Assembly (NCBI GenBank): GCA_030737835.1
Contig: CM060855.1
Location: 11,937,927 to 12,001,926, forward strand
DNA: 64,000 nt
Direction of reading: 5' to 3'
Source of the DNA: Acorus gramineus
Lineage: Eukaryota; Streptophyta; Magnoliopsida; Acorales; Acoraceae
This document shows positions 11,901 to 23,589 of the stretch, piece by piece; position 1 is the first letter of the stretch, and the number at the start of each line of letters is the position of its first letter. The notes beneath the pieces were generated by a model. It did no database searches and was not told where the DNA came from. It saw only the letters and a program-made list of their open reading frames with translations. Position numbers and translations under genes: made by a program.

Positions 11901-12849
11901 TATTACAAAGATATATCGGGTCAGAAGGAAAAAAAATTAAAAGGAAAAAAAATCATCTTCCCCCCAAATTTTACACTAAATTAATCACACTCCAATTCCA
12001 GTCCTATGACAGCCAAAAAAATCAGGAATTTCAATACCCCATTTTTGTCTTCGAGGATTAGATCCCGGATCTGGCTCCAAAGATGATTGGGCTTCAAAGA
12101 TTATGTAAGGCACATTATTTTAGATTCACACTCTACACTTGAGAATTTGGGGCTATGAATATGAACTTGTAGAGGTTGAATAGTTGTCCAAGTATGTTAA
12201 TTTAACATCATGACTATGTAATTTGTTGGGCTAACCATGCCCCTATATAGGATTCCAGGGATCTTAGTCAGGAAGTTGTGATTATCACATTGGAACATCA
12301 TTAAATATCTCATTCTTTCATGCAATCACCTTCTGAGATATAAGGTTGCATATTTTGAAATCTACTACTACCCTCTGATGCCCAATAAAACAAGCATTTA
12401 TGTTGTCTCATATCCAAATTTGTTCATGGATCAATTTCCCCCAAGCACAATTTCTGTGTCTGGGAAGGCTTTCTTTGTTGAAAAAATATCATTGCCGGCG
12501 GATGAAAATATTGAAAAATGAAAAGTAACACAACCACAAAAAAGAGATTGTCTACGTCCATGGAGAGAGTAAAGAGAATTTTTGTTAATTTTATGGATTA
12601 TAGACCTTGTGTGATGGGACTATAAATATGACTCTCTCTCTCTCTCAAATCCCGGGGCAATTCCAAAATTCAACCCGCATTTACAGTCATAGGGGCAAGG
12701 GGCAACTATATTCAATCATGGGAAAACTCCACTGTTGCAACTCTTTCTCTGATGACCTGGAGATCAAAATACAAGACATAACCCCGACATTTCCATTTCT
12801 TATAGATTCTATGCACTTAATTATTGAAGAAAGGTACCTTTACTTCAAT
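8901..12849. other. AT-rich intergenic DNA, no confident gene
   Basis: The region holds low-complexity A/T runs and an (AT)n run at about 11263-11282. Short frames lack recognisable domains. The one item with coding character is the exon-like segment at 9893-10018, listed separately. Confidence 0.5.
9893..10018 (+). other. Isolated exon-like segment
   Basis: A pyrimidine-rich acceptor (CTTCTTCTCAG) precedes about 126 bp of open frame containing KIQTWFDEQFQLKDSTTQSH, followed by a donor-like ATCAG/GTCAGT. The composition is less AT-rich than its surroundings. I do not recognise the protein and see no neighbouring exons, so it may be a leftover or captured exon, or chance. Confidence 0.25.
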
Positions 12850-13350
12850 ACAAAAATCTAAGTACCAGGAAAAAAAAAATATTACATGTCCTCTTTGCAT
12901 TGCTGGTATTGAGGATGTGCTTCACTTATATATTGCCTGCCTTAATGTCTCTTATATCTGGAAAAAGAAAAACATCTGGAAAGCTGAAAATAAAAGAACT
13001 CTCATTGAAGAAAGAACCTGAGCTTCTCAACAAGACATTTCATGCTAGCTCCCTCAAACCAGAAATTTTATGCCATACTCTCAACAACTTTTATGCACAT
13101 TTGGTATGAAAGGAAGAGAGAGGTACTTCTTCAAGCAAAAACAAATTGATCTCATCCACATATAGAGGTGCATTCGGATTCTTACTTAGAAACCCTAATA
13201 GGGATACAACTCACAAGTTGGGATTTCCCTCCCAAAAATTTAGTAAGTAGAACATTTTGATTCTTTCACACAGTGCACATTTAACTAGTTTTTCTTTTAC
13301 ATATAAATAAATAAACATTTTGCCCACCCACGCAAAAAAAAAAAAAAAAT
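12850..13350 (+). mobile_element. LINE zf-RVT fragment with poly(A)
   Basis: The plus strand encodes TCPLCIAGIEDVLHLYIACL, the C-x2-C...H-x-C pattern of the zf-RVT domain that follows reverse transcriptase in plant LINEs. The unit ends in a long A run at about 13335-13350. The piece is only about 500 bp, so RNase H is missing or degraded. Confidence 0.66.
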
Positions 13351-13429
13351 TCTAGAGAGAACTAGACAAAATCTGACCCTCTATGAAAGGATTCAATAAT
13401 AACCATAAAGTGGACCTAGAATCTCCTCT

Positions 13430-13920
13430 TCTCAATGCACCTAGAAAACGATGTTGATATTGCACAACTGATACATTATTTTGGATGCTTACCTATTGAA
13501 AAGATAACATATCATATTAATAGTTTTTCCCCAAAATTATTTCTGCGTTTCAAGAATCATTCTCATATTATTAGCCTTCTCATATTATTAGTTCAACTTA
13601 AATGCCACACCGTTATGATGTGGTGAATATGTGTAGTAGCAAATTGAAGTGTGATACCTTCATTAAATGATGTTTGAGGGTTATTTTTTTGTACTGTCTT
13701 GGCATTTTTAGTTTTAATTGCTTTACTTTATTTGTAATTTCTTCTTTTGTTGGAGGGAAATCATTTGACTTTATATGGTAATCCAATCCTATTTTCGAAA
13801 AAATAAAACGAAAAATCAGTTCATTATAATTTGTTTTGTTTTGTAATCTTGGAAATAATGTTAGACTTGACTGTTGATGTTCCCTTTGAAATCTCTTCCA
13901 CTGCTTAATCATTTCGTGTG
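13430..13920 (-). mobile_element. Ty1/copia integrase remnant
   Basis: The DNA resembles, at lower similarity, the integrase part of the copia remnant at 7.3-7.5 kb, sharing the ATGCCACACC..TATGAT..GGT neighbourhood in the same orientation. It is a short, old fragment with no LTRs. Confidence 0.48.
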
Positions 13921-14440
13921 GTAGTTTGAATCATCAAATAATAATATTGTTGACAAATTTCCTCTTTATGAGGCAAATCTACATGCAAAAGCAATGGAGT
14001 CAATCTTTAGTTTGATGTCTCCCAAAAACCTCCGGCACTCAAGTCAAATTAATTCATTAAAAAGAGAATAACAAAATGTAATCTCTCGAAAATTGAATCT
14101 CATACCTTTTTGGGCAAGTCAGTTTGTCTTTTTTGTTTAACTATTCAAATGGGCCAACCTCTCATCAATAAGATTCGAAACAAAGTCCACGCTTGGTCTA
14201 TTTATATGTTATCCAAGGCCAGCAAAGTGAGGCTAATCAAATCCGTTATAAATGAGCTTCAGTTTTTGTGGGGCTTCACTCTGCCTAAACATATAATTTA
14301 TGCTATGAAAGAGATAATGAGACAATTCCTATGGGCCGGGAGGGTGGCACACGCAAGCAACATCAAGTCGCCTGGTCAACTATATTCACCATGGTTAAGG
14401 AGGGTGGTCTAGAGCATCAAGTGGCTCAAGGAATGGAATG

Positions 14441-15784
14441 TTTTTTTTTTATGGATAATCAAAATTTTGTATTGCAATAAAAAGTGAACTTTACAAATAG
14501 ACAGCTCTTTACATAAAAGAAAGATATAAGCAGAGCTTTCAAAAGGAAGATGACAGGCAATTCAGATGCCAGACACCCTTGACTTGTTAATTAAAATGCT
14601 TTGGTACTTGAATAAGCAAGGAGAACCTGAAGCTTTAATTGACACGTAAAAACCCTTTCATGGATTTGTCATCATCAATTGCTGACTTGAGTTCCGACCA
14701 AAGGTGACCAGGATAGAGAATCGTTTCACCCCGTGTTGATTGGTGAGCTGCGAGCAAGTCCGCAGGGCAGTTTTCTTCCCTGTGTATGTGAGTAGCCCTC
14801 CAACAATCCAGAAGATCCAAATTGAGGTGAAGATGTCAAACAGAGCGAAAGGCGCTCCATGGAATCTGGCCTTGACCATGAATCCAAGCAATTGCAGTCA
14901 TAGAGTCAGATTCTATCCATAATTTCTTGGCTGCGACAGTGAGGCTTATCCCTGCGCCTTGTTCTACAGGGATGTTGCGGCTACGGGGATGAGGTTTTGG
15001 CGGCTTGCAATGGAACACAACTTTATATTGGCCACTTGGATGAAAAAGAGATAATTTCACAAAAAAAAAATTTATTTGGACCTCTTGCCCTTCTTCTTCA
15101 AGTTCTTGATCTTGGATACAAATTATCTCTTAGAAATCGGGACAATGGAAGGAGGCAGAACCGGTGCGAGTGCTTCAAGGATCAATAGTGTTGAATGCTT
15201 TTAAACAGACTTCTCTTGCTCCGGTCAGAACCGCGAGTACACAAGAGATGTATGAAGTACAGCCTTCAGGATACAATGAAGCCTCCACAGGTGTTGAAAT
15301 CAGAGTGTGTATTCTCTTTTTCAACCTCTTAGAACTCTCTTTTTAGGACTGATGATGCTAACTCGTAATATAAAAGAAAGGAGGATGAGTTGTTTTTGTT
15401 TTGGATCTAAGGGTCTCAATTTATAGGCAACATAGTGCCTTTTGGTTCAAAAGAGACCTTTTCATGAATGAGGAGTTACATAAACCGTCTGATCGGTGGT
15501 TGCGAAGTACCAAGTGCACCTCTAAAACGCCCAATACGCCCACGCGAGCAACGCGAGTGGTGGTGTTTCGCACCACCCCGCATCAAAGGTCCACCATATG
15601 GTGTCCACCAAAAGGGTTTCACTAGAATATAATGAGCTCTCCTTATAAACACTCAAAACATTTTTCAAACAACCGATGTGGGACTAAAAGAATAAGACCA
15701 CTTTTTATCCTCCCATAGGGACTACTCAAACCTAACTTTTGAACCATATTTTAAAAATACCCAAAATACCCAACATTATCAAAA
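14441..15784 (-). mobile_element. LINE B, inserted in LINE A
   Basis: It starts at its 3' end with ten T residues (14441-14450). The RNase H domain follows on the minus strand: KLWIESDSMTAIAWI at about 14.9 kb and THIHREENCPADLLA at about 14.75 kb, the expected motifs with the conserved D and H-x-x-x-x-N-x-x-A-D. The host DNA beside it is duplicated: CAAGGAATGGAAT on the left and CAAGGGAATGGAT on the right. It is 5'-truncated within RNase H and was itself hit by a solo LTR near its 5' end. Confidence 0.8.
15077..15775 (-). mobile_element. Solo LTR inside LINE B
   Basis: This 699-bp segment begins TGGACCTCTTG and ends CCCAACA (TG...CA), with flanks TTATT and TTATC matching at four of five positions. 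On the minus strand it contains AGTCCCACATCGG, a motif common in plant LTRs, and a TATA-like CTATAAATTGAG. It is unrelated to the LTRs at 2.6, 3.9 and 24.6 kb. No internal domains are present. Confidence 0.7.
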
Positions 15785-17139
15785 CAAGGGAATGGATCAA
15801 CTTGTGGGATGATATGTGACTGAATGGCTTCGGCTTTGACATCACTTCAATGGTGTCGGTACTCTTCTTTGGGGACCTCCGGGATTGGCCACTGTCAACT
15901 CCTTGTTTCTGAATGGGAACTAGCATAAACCATCCCGGTGGCCTACATCTCTAGATCATATCTGGGATCTCGTTGATGAACTTGACGAAATGGACCTAAC
16001 AGGATATAAATCAAGCTTTGTCACCTGCTCTACCACATGGAATGCTTTTCAGGCTGAATCGTCCAGAGATGCCTTGGTCCGATCACTTGTGGCATCCAAT
16101 CCAACCTCCAAATTATTCTTTCTTCTGCTGGCAAACAACTCTTAACATACTCCCAACAAGAGTTCGTATACAAGCTCACGGCCTTACTTCCATTGACACT
16201 TGTGGATTATGTGACCATATAGAGGAGACTATGAAGCACCTCTTCCTTCATCACCCTTATTCAGCTTTTGTTTGGCATGTCATCCCCAAATCAATTGGCC
16301 TCCAAAGGTGTAAATTGCCTAAGATTGAGGACCACCTCATATAGTTTGCAAAGCTCACTAATTCTGATTCGGAATGCAAGTTTATTCTATTCCTCCTTTG
16401 ACCTTCTTGTCAATTTCGAAGGAGAGGAATGATAGACCATTCATGTCCTCTTCAAGGCACAAATTCCTTACTGACCAACTGATCCTTCAGGCCACTTCTC
16501 ACCTCGCTCCTAAATTCCATATTCTCCTCTCGCTCCTAAATTCCAAAGTGCATTCTACATTTCCTATTGTGCAAAGGTAAAGAAGGATAAGACGGTAACC
16601 TGGACAGGGATGGATGAAAGCAAATTCGGATAGGTCTCTCGTGGAGGATCGGTATGGATTTGGTGCACTAATCAGAAACCACAATGGCAATTGTCTCAAA
16701 GCATTGGCTGGAAGAGTTTGAGCTTGTTCCATTAACCTCCTAGAACTCAAAGGGGATGTCGCTGGTGTTCATCTTGCTCTTGCAGGAGGGAAGCTTCACA
16801 TGTTTGGAGTGAAACCGACTCTTCCATTGTGGTTGCTTGGTCTTTGGGCCATTATTCAGCTCCTTGAACCGCCTTTAGACAGACCTCACATCACTTTACC
16901 AAGCCATAACTAGCCTCTCTGGATACTTTGGGACTCAAGCTCATTGGAAGTAGAAGAACTTCATCAAACATACCAACTTATTCATTGCAAGGTTCTTAAT
17001 AGAACTACGGGTGTCTCTTTCCACATGACCAGATCACCAGCATTTATGCATCCATAATGAATATGAAATGTTGGCCATTTGGGAGGCTCTCACCAGGAAT
17101 GAAGTTCGATACCTCTCTGAGAAGGTAGAAGGACAGACT

Positions 17140-17345
17140 CCTTCCCAAAGGCGACTCACATGGTTCAACGACTGCATTTATTCATGGCATGTCCAATACA
17201 TGAAGGCTACTAGTCCTACTCCTAGAACAATATGCAACAACAGCGTATTTCTTCTTGTTTGGATCGCACACTTATAAATTCTCATTGGTTGTCATGCTTT
17301 CCTGAGAGCTACACCCATTATCTTGAACCTTATGATAAATATGAT
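17140..17345 (+). mobile_element. LINE endonuclease C-terminal fragment
   Basis: The plus strand encodes SCLDRTLINSHWLSCFPESY, matching the K/R-L-D-R-x-L-x-x-x-x-W pattern near the end of the plant LINE APE-type endonuclease. Because it lies 3' of an RNase H domain, it must be a different copy from LINE A. Confidence 0.58.
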
Positions 17346-17490
17346 ATCTTGCTTCTGCTGTTCACATATATCCTTTCTCTCCCAAACTCCAACAACAATC
17401 TCTCACATTCATCTCAAGCCCAATCTCTAGAGGGTAAGAATAGATATGTGTAGAGTTTACATACCCCCATGATATTTTTCGGTTGCATGC

Positions 17491-17768
17491 AACTAGTACA
17501 ATTTGCATGCATCATGGTTTTTCTCCCTTCCCATCTCGGTGAAGGAAGGGAGTATGTAAGGGGTGATTAGGCACCTGATATGCTCAGTTGGATTCTTCAG
17601 TCACTAAGGGGAGGGGATGCATCCTGGCTTGTTTAAGTTTCCTTCCTTTGGTGGCTAAATGGCTCACTCTCCCTTGTATTCTCAAACTTCTGTACATGTT
17701 TTCCTTTTGTAAATTTTTTAAGGATATGAAAGATCATTACTTACCCAAAAAAAACTAGTACAATTTGC
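17491..17768 (+). mobile_element. 5'-truncated LINE tail with 16-bp target duplication
   Basis: The insert (17507-17752) is the last ~245 bp of a LINE 3' UTR, ending CATTACTTACCC plus an A run. The 16-bp sequence AACTAGTACAATTTGC is present, identical, at 17491-17506 and 17753-17768. The perfect duplication suggests that this is one of the youngest insertions in the left half of the window. Confidence 0.9.
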
Positions 17769-18022
17769 TAGGTGAATATCCAAAATCTGGGGACTTGAGT
17801 AGGAATCCAACCCCATTTGGCCATTACTTAACAAGTATGCCAGTAGCAAATTGATGTAGTACATTGTTTGTAGCATCAATGTCTCCATAACATGTCCCAT
17901 TATGAAATTCCTAGGCATGATCCTGTGTCCAAGTCACCAGCCCCCTTTCAAACACAATATTACAACCATGAAATACTTCGTTGCGCTACATCCCAATGAC
18001 CACAACACAAATGTGAATATTG

Positions 18023-18216
18023 TAAGGTGCCTACATAGAATGTCCCCTAGGGCATCTTGGATCACAGAAGTATACATGGAATGTGAATATTGTTGTACAT
18101 GGTTGGCAGCTGAGGCTCATGGGCACCATCAAAAATCAATCACAACATTATTCCATCCACTTTTTTCATTCTCTTTTTTTCTCATATATTGTGTTTAGTT
18201 CTACATAGGCACCTTA
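18023..18216. repeat. Small inverted-repeat element (possible MITE)
   Basis: TAAGGTGCCTACATAGAA at the left and TTCTACATAGGCACCTTA at the right form imperfect terminal inverted repeats about 195 bp apart. No second copy was seen and no target duplication is clear outside the repeats. Confidence 0.33.
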
Positions 18217-18544
18217 AACCATCCTATAAAATTTGGTATGAAGGAACATCTTTCTTGCCAAAACACAAAAGTATACATGATTTGTTGTCCAAGCATCTCA
18301 ATTTCATTATCTATATATTTACATCATAATAGTTTCCTAGTTGGGAAAACATGGCATAGGGCTGGATGAGCCCCAAAATTGGCATGTGCAAAGGAGATTT
18401 GAATTTGAGACCTATGGAGACCAAACACATGGCTCTAGCGAGGCCAGCTTGTGCGAGTTAGTTTAATTTACTTTCTTTTCTTAGCAGAATTATTCATGCA
18501 TATATCAAATTGGTACACTGTTAGGCAAGTTTTCGATGGTTGCA

Positions 18545-20050
18545 TGTCTTCCTTACTGCTTGGTAAATTGGTAAATGACACTATTGCTATAAGTTAACAC
18601 CAATTGTACAAGGTGTAGAGAAATGCAAAGAAATAAAATGAAAATGAAGGAGGAGCCAATCAAAATGGCATCAATCAAACAGGGAGTAAAAAGAAAATAA
18701 AAAGGGAAGATTGTAGTCCTCTTGACACCGTGAGAGTGATACTGCCTACTTTTTTCATACTGAATCAGATCAGAAAGTTCCTCCCTAAACAAAAGGAGCC
18801 TAAGGAAGGACATTGCCATTGTTGCTTTCTCAGCAGCGAGAAAGTCCACGGCACCATTTCCCTCTCTATGGATATGCGAGATTTTCCAATAATCAAGTTT
18901 CAATACCATCTCCTTGAGGGTCCTTAGAAGGCAGTCGATGGGATTTTCCCTTTGCGTTTTTGGTACTCATATGAACATACTTTGCATTTTATTGGGTGGA
19001 GAACCTTAATCAGTCGAACTCAACTCCTACCTACATTTCTAAATCTATTCAACATTTTTTCTTGTATTTAAGGCTGATGAAATCGGCCTAAGGTCAAAGT
19101 CTAGCTAGCTTTACTTTACAACGCAATGTATCATAATGTGATGTAGCCTCTTTAATTGATACATTCTCTTTTTCAATCCCAAAGCCTAGCCCATTTGGAA
19201 TACCCATAAGACAAGGGAGTTGTAACTCTTGGAAATCCAAATATCTTGCGTCTTTCTCAAAAAGTTTAAATCTAGAATCAATTTGTATGCTTATCATCTA
19301 ATAATTGTAATCTATCTTTCTTTTAAGGAATTCCACCCTTTTGAGTTGTTGTGGTTGCATTATCAATTAAAGAGGTTGCATCACAGTTCATACACCCAAG
19401 TGAATCATATCCCCGCCCCTGCGCTATGTCTGTGGTGGAATCAGATTACATCCATAAATCCATACACCCCAGTCCAATAGCCAACAAGGGGCCTGGGATT
19501 ATACCTTGGAATTCCAGTAGATTAATTGAAGGGAGAGTGCAATTGCCTACCACCCCTGTGATGAAATCCGCATGATGTTCATGTATGACAACAGCTCCAT
19601 AGCCACCAGCCATGATCTAGAGGAAGCCATTGAAATTTTATGCTGCTCTATGCTGGTTTCCGCAATGGAGATGTAAAATGCAGCTTGGAACTGTTCTAGA
19701 GCTTCAGTTTTGAATGATTGGAGATTGATGATGTAGAATATCTCAGTGAAACATCCATCTTTATTTTCCATAGAATGATATTCTTGTGAGTTACAGTATT
19801 CCAGAATATTCAGGCATTGCGCTCCGTCCATATGTGCCATAGGGACACGATGAGAACTGAGAACATGACAATTTTGACTATGAGGTTGAGAAAAATACCT
19901 TCTTGCCCCCTGAGGAGAGGGGATCAGATACCATGACTCTTTAGAGAACACTCCAAATATACAGAGAGAATACACACTGAAGCGATAGAAGATTTAAGTC
20001 TTCATGGCATATGCCTTTTAGAAATAGCTGCTGAAGAGATTTGTTTAACT
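18545..20050 (-). mobile_element. Decayed LINE, zf-RVT tail to RNase H
   Basis: On the minus strand, about 19.55-19.98 kb encodes a zf-RVT tail (a SLWHIWTERNA-like stretch), and 18.72-18.91 kb encodes the end of RNase H (ISHIHREGNGAVDFLA). The order fits one minus-strand LINE copy. The 600 bp between them are too decayed to read, and there are many frame breaks. Confidence 0.65.
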
Positions 20051-20490
20051 GTCACGGGCAAAAAAAAAAAAAAACTATGCCAAGGAGATTGAGTGGATTT
20101 GCTAAATCCAATTGATGCAGTTCAGAGAGTTCGTAGAGGAGAGGATGAACTGCAATGCCGGAGTGCAAGTTTAGATTGACTGGTCTGTATAGGTGCCAGA
20201 TTAGTATGTCATCTTATTTATCTTGACACTGCTTGGATTATATGCGGCTTTAGGCTCGATTAAGGTTCAGATAAGATGAATCACTAGTATTAGCTATCAA
20301 GTGGAAGTTGTTCTAAAACATTATTGGGAATATTAATTTTTAAATGCTTGAAACTTTTGTCAAATGTGTGATGAGTGAATTTTGTTGTGCTTTTTAATTT
20401 AGCTCATTTGATTATTATTTTTTAAATAAGCATATGGCTTAGATATTGTGCATTTATGATGCTTAAAATAATTTTGATCATTTGATCAAT
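20051..20490. other. No recognised feature
   Basis: Unique-looking, moderately AT-rich DNA after the LINE remnant; it leads into the first copy of the long duplication. No coding or repeat signal was seen. Confidence 0.5.
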
Positions 20491-20914
20491 GAGCTGTTAT
20501 AGTTTGGTCATCTGATTTAAATTAATCAATATTGATTAAATAAATTTGTCTGTCTTATACATATATATAGGATTGGTGTATCACATGATGTTATTTTCAG
20601 TCCTAACCTTTAATCTAATCATTTGATATTATTGTTTAATCTTTGTGATCAACAGAAACTAGAAAAAAAAACTGTCCTTTAGATCAATTACTTTGCTATC
20701 ATCATTGGTTGTTTTTTATTGATGAAAATTTAGACTATTTCTCAATTTGTATGCATTATATGATGCTAGGAAATCATTCTAATTTAAGCAGCGAAGGAAG
20801 GACTAATTCACTGGTTGTTCATTGTAATTGTTGATCCATCTTTGATTGATCCTCACAATGCATCTGTAAGACCATTAGATCATGAATCACAGATCACTAA
20901 GGTTAAATCTATCA
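20491..20914 (+). repeat. Long direct duplication, copy 1
   Basis: About 424 bp starting GAGCTGTTATAGTTTGGTCA recur in the same orientation at 21093-21886 with roughly 90% identity by eye. Shared markers include ATCAATATTGATTAAATAAA and GGAAGGACTAATTCACTGG. Copy 1 lacks a ~370-bp block present in copy 2. It carries no coding signal. Confidence 0.82.
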
Positions 20915-21092
20915 AGTGAATAAGGAGACAAAACAAGCCATTGCACCCGACCAGTGGTAGAGTGGGAAAAAAGTGAAGTGAGGGAACTGGGTCTGTGCAT
21001 CCACCTCAATCTGTTTCCACTCTATCATGTTTTACAAGATAGGTCCCCATCAACAAAGAGAAGTACAGTTCAGTATAGGTCCCAATTTACAT

Positions 21093-21886
21093 GAGCTGTC
21101 ATAGTTTGATCATCTAATTTAAATTAATCAATATTGATTAAATAAATTTGTCTGTAATATACATATACATAGGATTGATGTATCACATGATGTTCTTTTT
21201 CAGTCCTAACCTTTAATCTAATCATTTGACATTATTGTTTTATCACAATTCTGTGGTGCTATTTTTAGTTTTTTGTTTTTTTAATTATGTGACCTTGATC
21301 TTCACTGTATAAGCCAAATTTTCTTTTTGTGATTCTTCTAATCCGACTGCTTGCCTTCTTCGCCATTGTTAACCCTAAGCCAATCTTCAATTGATCCCAT
21401 CAAACAAATCCCAGTATGAAAAGAAAAAAAAAAGAATCTAGTTTTTCTTCAAAATCATTAGCCCCAGTTGATAGATCTACCCATGCAAACGTATTATTTT
21501 ATATTCAATGTGTGCTAGGAGGATCAAGTTTCTCATCAATCTTGTTATTCACTGTTGTCTTGTTGAAACTTATCATAAAAAATAAATCTTGATGTTTCGT
21601 TTCTATGGGGATTTGTGAACAACTGAAACTAGAGAAAAAAAATTTTCCTTCAGATCAATTACTTTGCTATCATCATTGGTTGTTTTTTTATTGATAAAAT
21701 TTTAGACCATTTCTCAATTTTTATGTATCATATGATGCTGGGAAATCGATCTAATTTAAGCGGCAAAGGAAGGACTAATTCACTGGTTGTTCATTGTAAT
21801 TATTTATCCATCTCTGATTGATCCTCACAATGCATCTGTAAAACCATTAGATCATGAATCACAGATCACTAAGGTTAAATCTATCA
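21093..21886 (+). repeat. Long direct duplication, copy 2 (with extra block)
   Basis: This is the counterpart of 20491-20914 with about 370 additional bases at roughly 21241-21610. The extra block is unlike its flanks in having several C-rich phrases, and shows no clear terminal repeats. Either it was lost from copy 1 or inserted in copy 2. The duplication may be two copies of an unidentified non-autonomous element. Confidence 0.8.
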
Positions 21887-22888
21887 GATTAAAGTGACAA
21901 AGGAGACATCTGATTATCATCAATTCTGGTTGAGCAGCAAAGAGGGGTACCGCCCCAGACCATGATGCCTTAGATTTTTTTTAAAAAAAAATTTAAGTAG
22001 TATCCTCACCAATATACCTATATATCTAGATATTTGACCTCAAAGTCCCAAAAATCATTCTTGTGACCATAGCTTCAAAATAGTCTCACATAAGTTAAAT
22101 TGGCGGCAAATTTGCTGTCGCACAATTAGAACCCAATACATCCATTTATCAAGTATTTCAAAAGATCACCTTGGATCAATCTTTAGCTTCTTGGTTTTCA
22201 TTCCCAAACTTCATCCGAAACCACAGCTCCAACAAGCATGCAGAACCATCAGACATCCAGTTTTGTTGTCTCCCACTGGCAAAGTCTGACTACCTCTCAC
22301 TAAACCACCAATATTTCTATTGGAACCTATAATAAACTCTTACCAATATCCACCATCAGATCCTCTTTGGTCATTCTTTGACCTTCCTCTCTAACCTCAT
22401 AGATCATGACCAAATCATGCAATACAATGAATTCCCTCGAGTCTAATAAACAGTCATAAATTTTCTTATACAATCTATGGTCGACTTGACTTTATATTAG
22501 TACAAATAGAACTTAATAATCTATAATTCTTCTTTCTCTAAAATTTTCAACCCAAGTCATAAAGTGGTGGCTGAAATTATAAAAAAAAAAAAAAATCAGT
22601 TAATTGATTCTCTAGATGAAAATCTATCACCTCCAATAGTTGATTCATTTTCTCCAATAATGCAACAACATAAAGAAAGTAACTCTAGACCCCAATTCTT
22701 ACTGTCTTCCTCTTCCTTTTTTTTTTTTTTTTGTAAACAATGTGTAATGCACAATTCTTCTTTATGCCAATACAACTCTTTGATTACCAATAAAAAAAAA
22801 CATAAAGACAGTTCTAACCCTGACATAATCCAACCAAAAAACCAATCCGGAACTCCCTCCTCCTAACCTTCCTCTATTCTCTTCCATT
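21887..22888. other. No recognised gene
   Basis: A/T runs (for example a T run near 22718 and an A run near 22790) could be tails of small retroposons, but no domain, target duplication or paired terminal repeat was found. Confidence 0.45.
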
Positions 22889-23037
22889 ACATTTTTTTTC
22901 TGGGTAATTGCAATTGTATTTCTAAAATCAAAATAAATCATGCACATGAGAGTAACAAGAAAATCCCAAAGAAGAGAGATATAGTGGATTCAGAGAAACT
23001 AAAGCCTGAATAGGAGAGCTCTCATGACATACATTCC
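22889..23037 (-). mobile_element. Possible LINE 3' tail, cut by MITE
   Basis: A T run followed by CTGGGTAATTGCAATTGTAT resembles the reverse complement of LINE 3' ends in this window. It stops where the Tourist-like MITE begins at 23041. Confidence 0.3.
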
Positions 23038-23040
23038 TTA

Positions 23041-23501
23041 GGCCTCCATTTGAGTAGCGACATAACCTATTCCGGAATAGACAGTATAGATAACTATATG
23101 GGTGAAATAAATCATTTTGTGTACGGTTGCGTTTTTAGTTATTCTCGTTGAAAAACGTAATAAAGTTTTTGTTGTTTAGTTAACTATGGATTGTTGTGGA
23201 GAAAATGTGAGTAAGATGTGGATAAGGATTTATAAAATTAAAAAAAATGATTTGACAAATAGGCCCTCTGATTTATAAGAGGTAATGAAAGGTGATTTGA
23301 CATGTGAGCCACCTCTTGTACTAATAGAATAGATTGGTCGGAATAACAAAATTCAATGGGAGATCTGGAATACCAATAGCAGCTTATTTCCACCTATTCT
23401 GATATAGCTATACCACATTTCTTACAAACAAACAGATTTTTCAGGTTTATTCACCCTCGTTTCATCCTATTCCAGATCTATTCTTCTATCCGAACAGGGG
23501 C
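23041..23501 (-). mobile_element. Tourist-like MITE, copy 1 (inverted)
   Basis: This 461-bp element begins GGCCTCCATTTGAGTAGC and ends TATCCGAACAGGGGC. It is preceded by TTA and followed by TAG, a probable aged 3-bp target site. It is the reverse complement of the elements at 28069-28504 and 47368-48039, sharing ATTTTGTGT..GGTTG and the GGATAAGGATTTATAAA block. It has no coding capacity, as expected for a PIF/Harbinger-dependent MITE. Confidence 0.78.
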
Positions 23502-23589
23502 TAGAAGAAGTATAAAAAGGAATGGAAGAAAAATTTCCGAGAAGAGAGAAGAATTTCCACCACTAGAAAGAGATCTGAGTTTGAATCTT

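Larger units (their letters stand above)
14100..16990 (+). mobile_element. LINE A: 3' half, split by a later insertion
   Basis: From 14100 to 14440 the plus strand encodes the region after the reverse transcriptase fingers (LINKIRNKVHAWSIYMLSKA, then IMRQFLWAG). Reading resumes at about 15785 with the linker, then the zf-RVT domain at 16018-16340 (CGLCDHIEETMKHLFLHHPY, then FVW) and a degraded RNase H around 16600-16910. The gap is filled by LINE B and a solo LTR. Endonuclease and most of the reverse transcriptase are missing from the 5' side. Several stops and frame changes show that it is inactive. Confidence 0.8.

Noticed and set aside
22564-22866. 100-codon frame rich in Ser, Lys and Phe
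   Set aside because: It is produced by long A and T runs; the overlapping minus-strand frame is as long, and neither has a domain.
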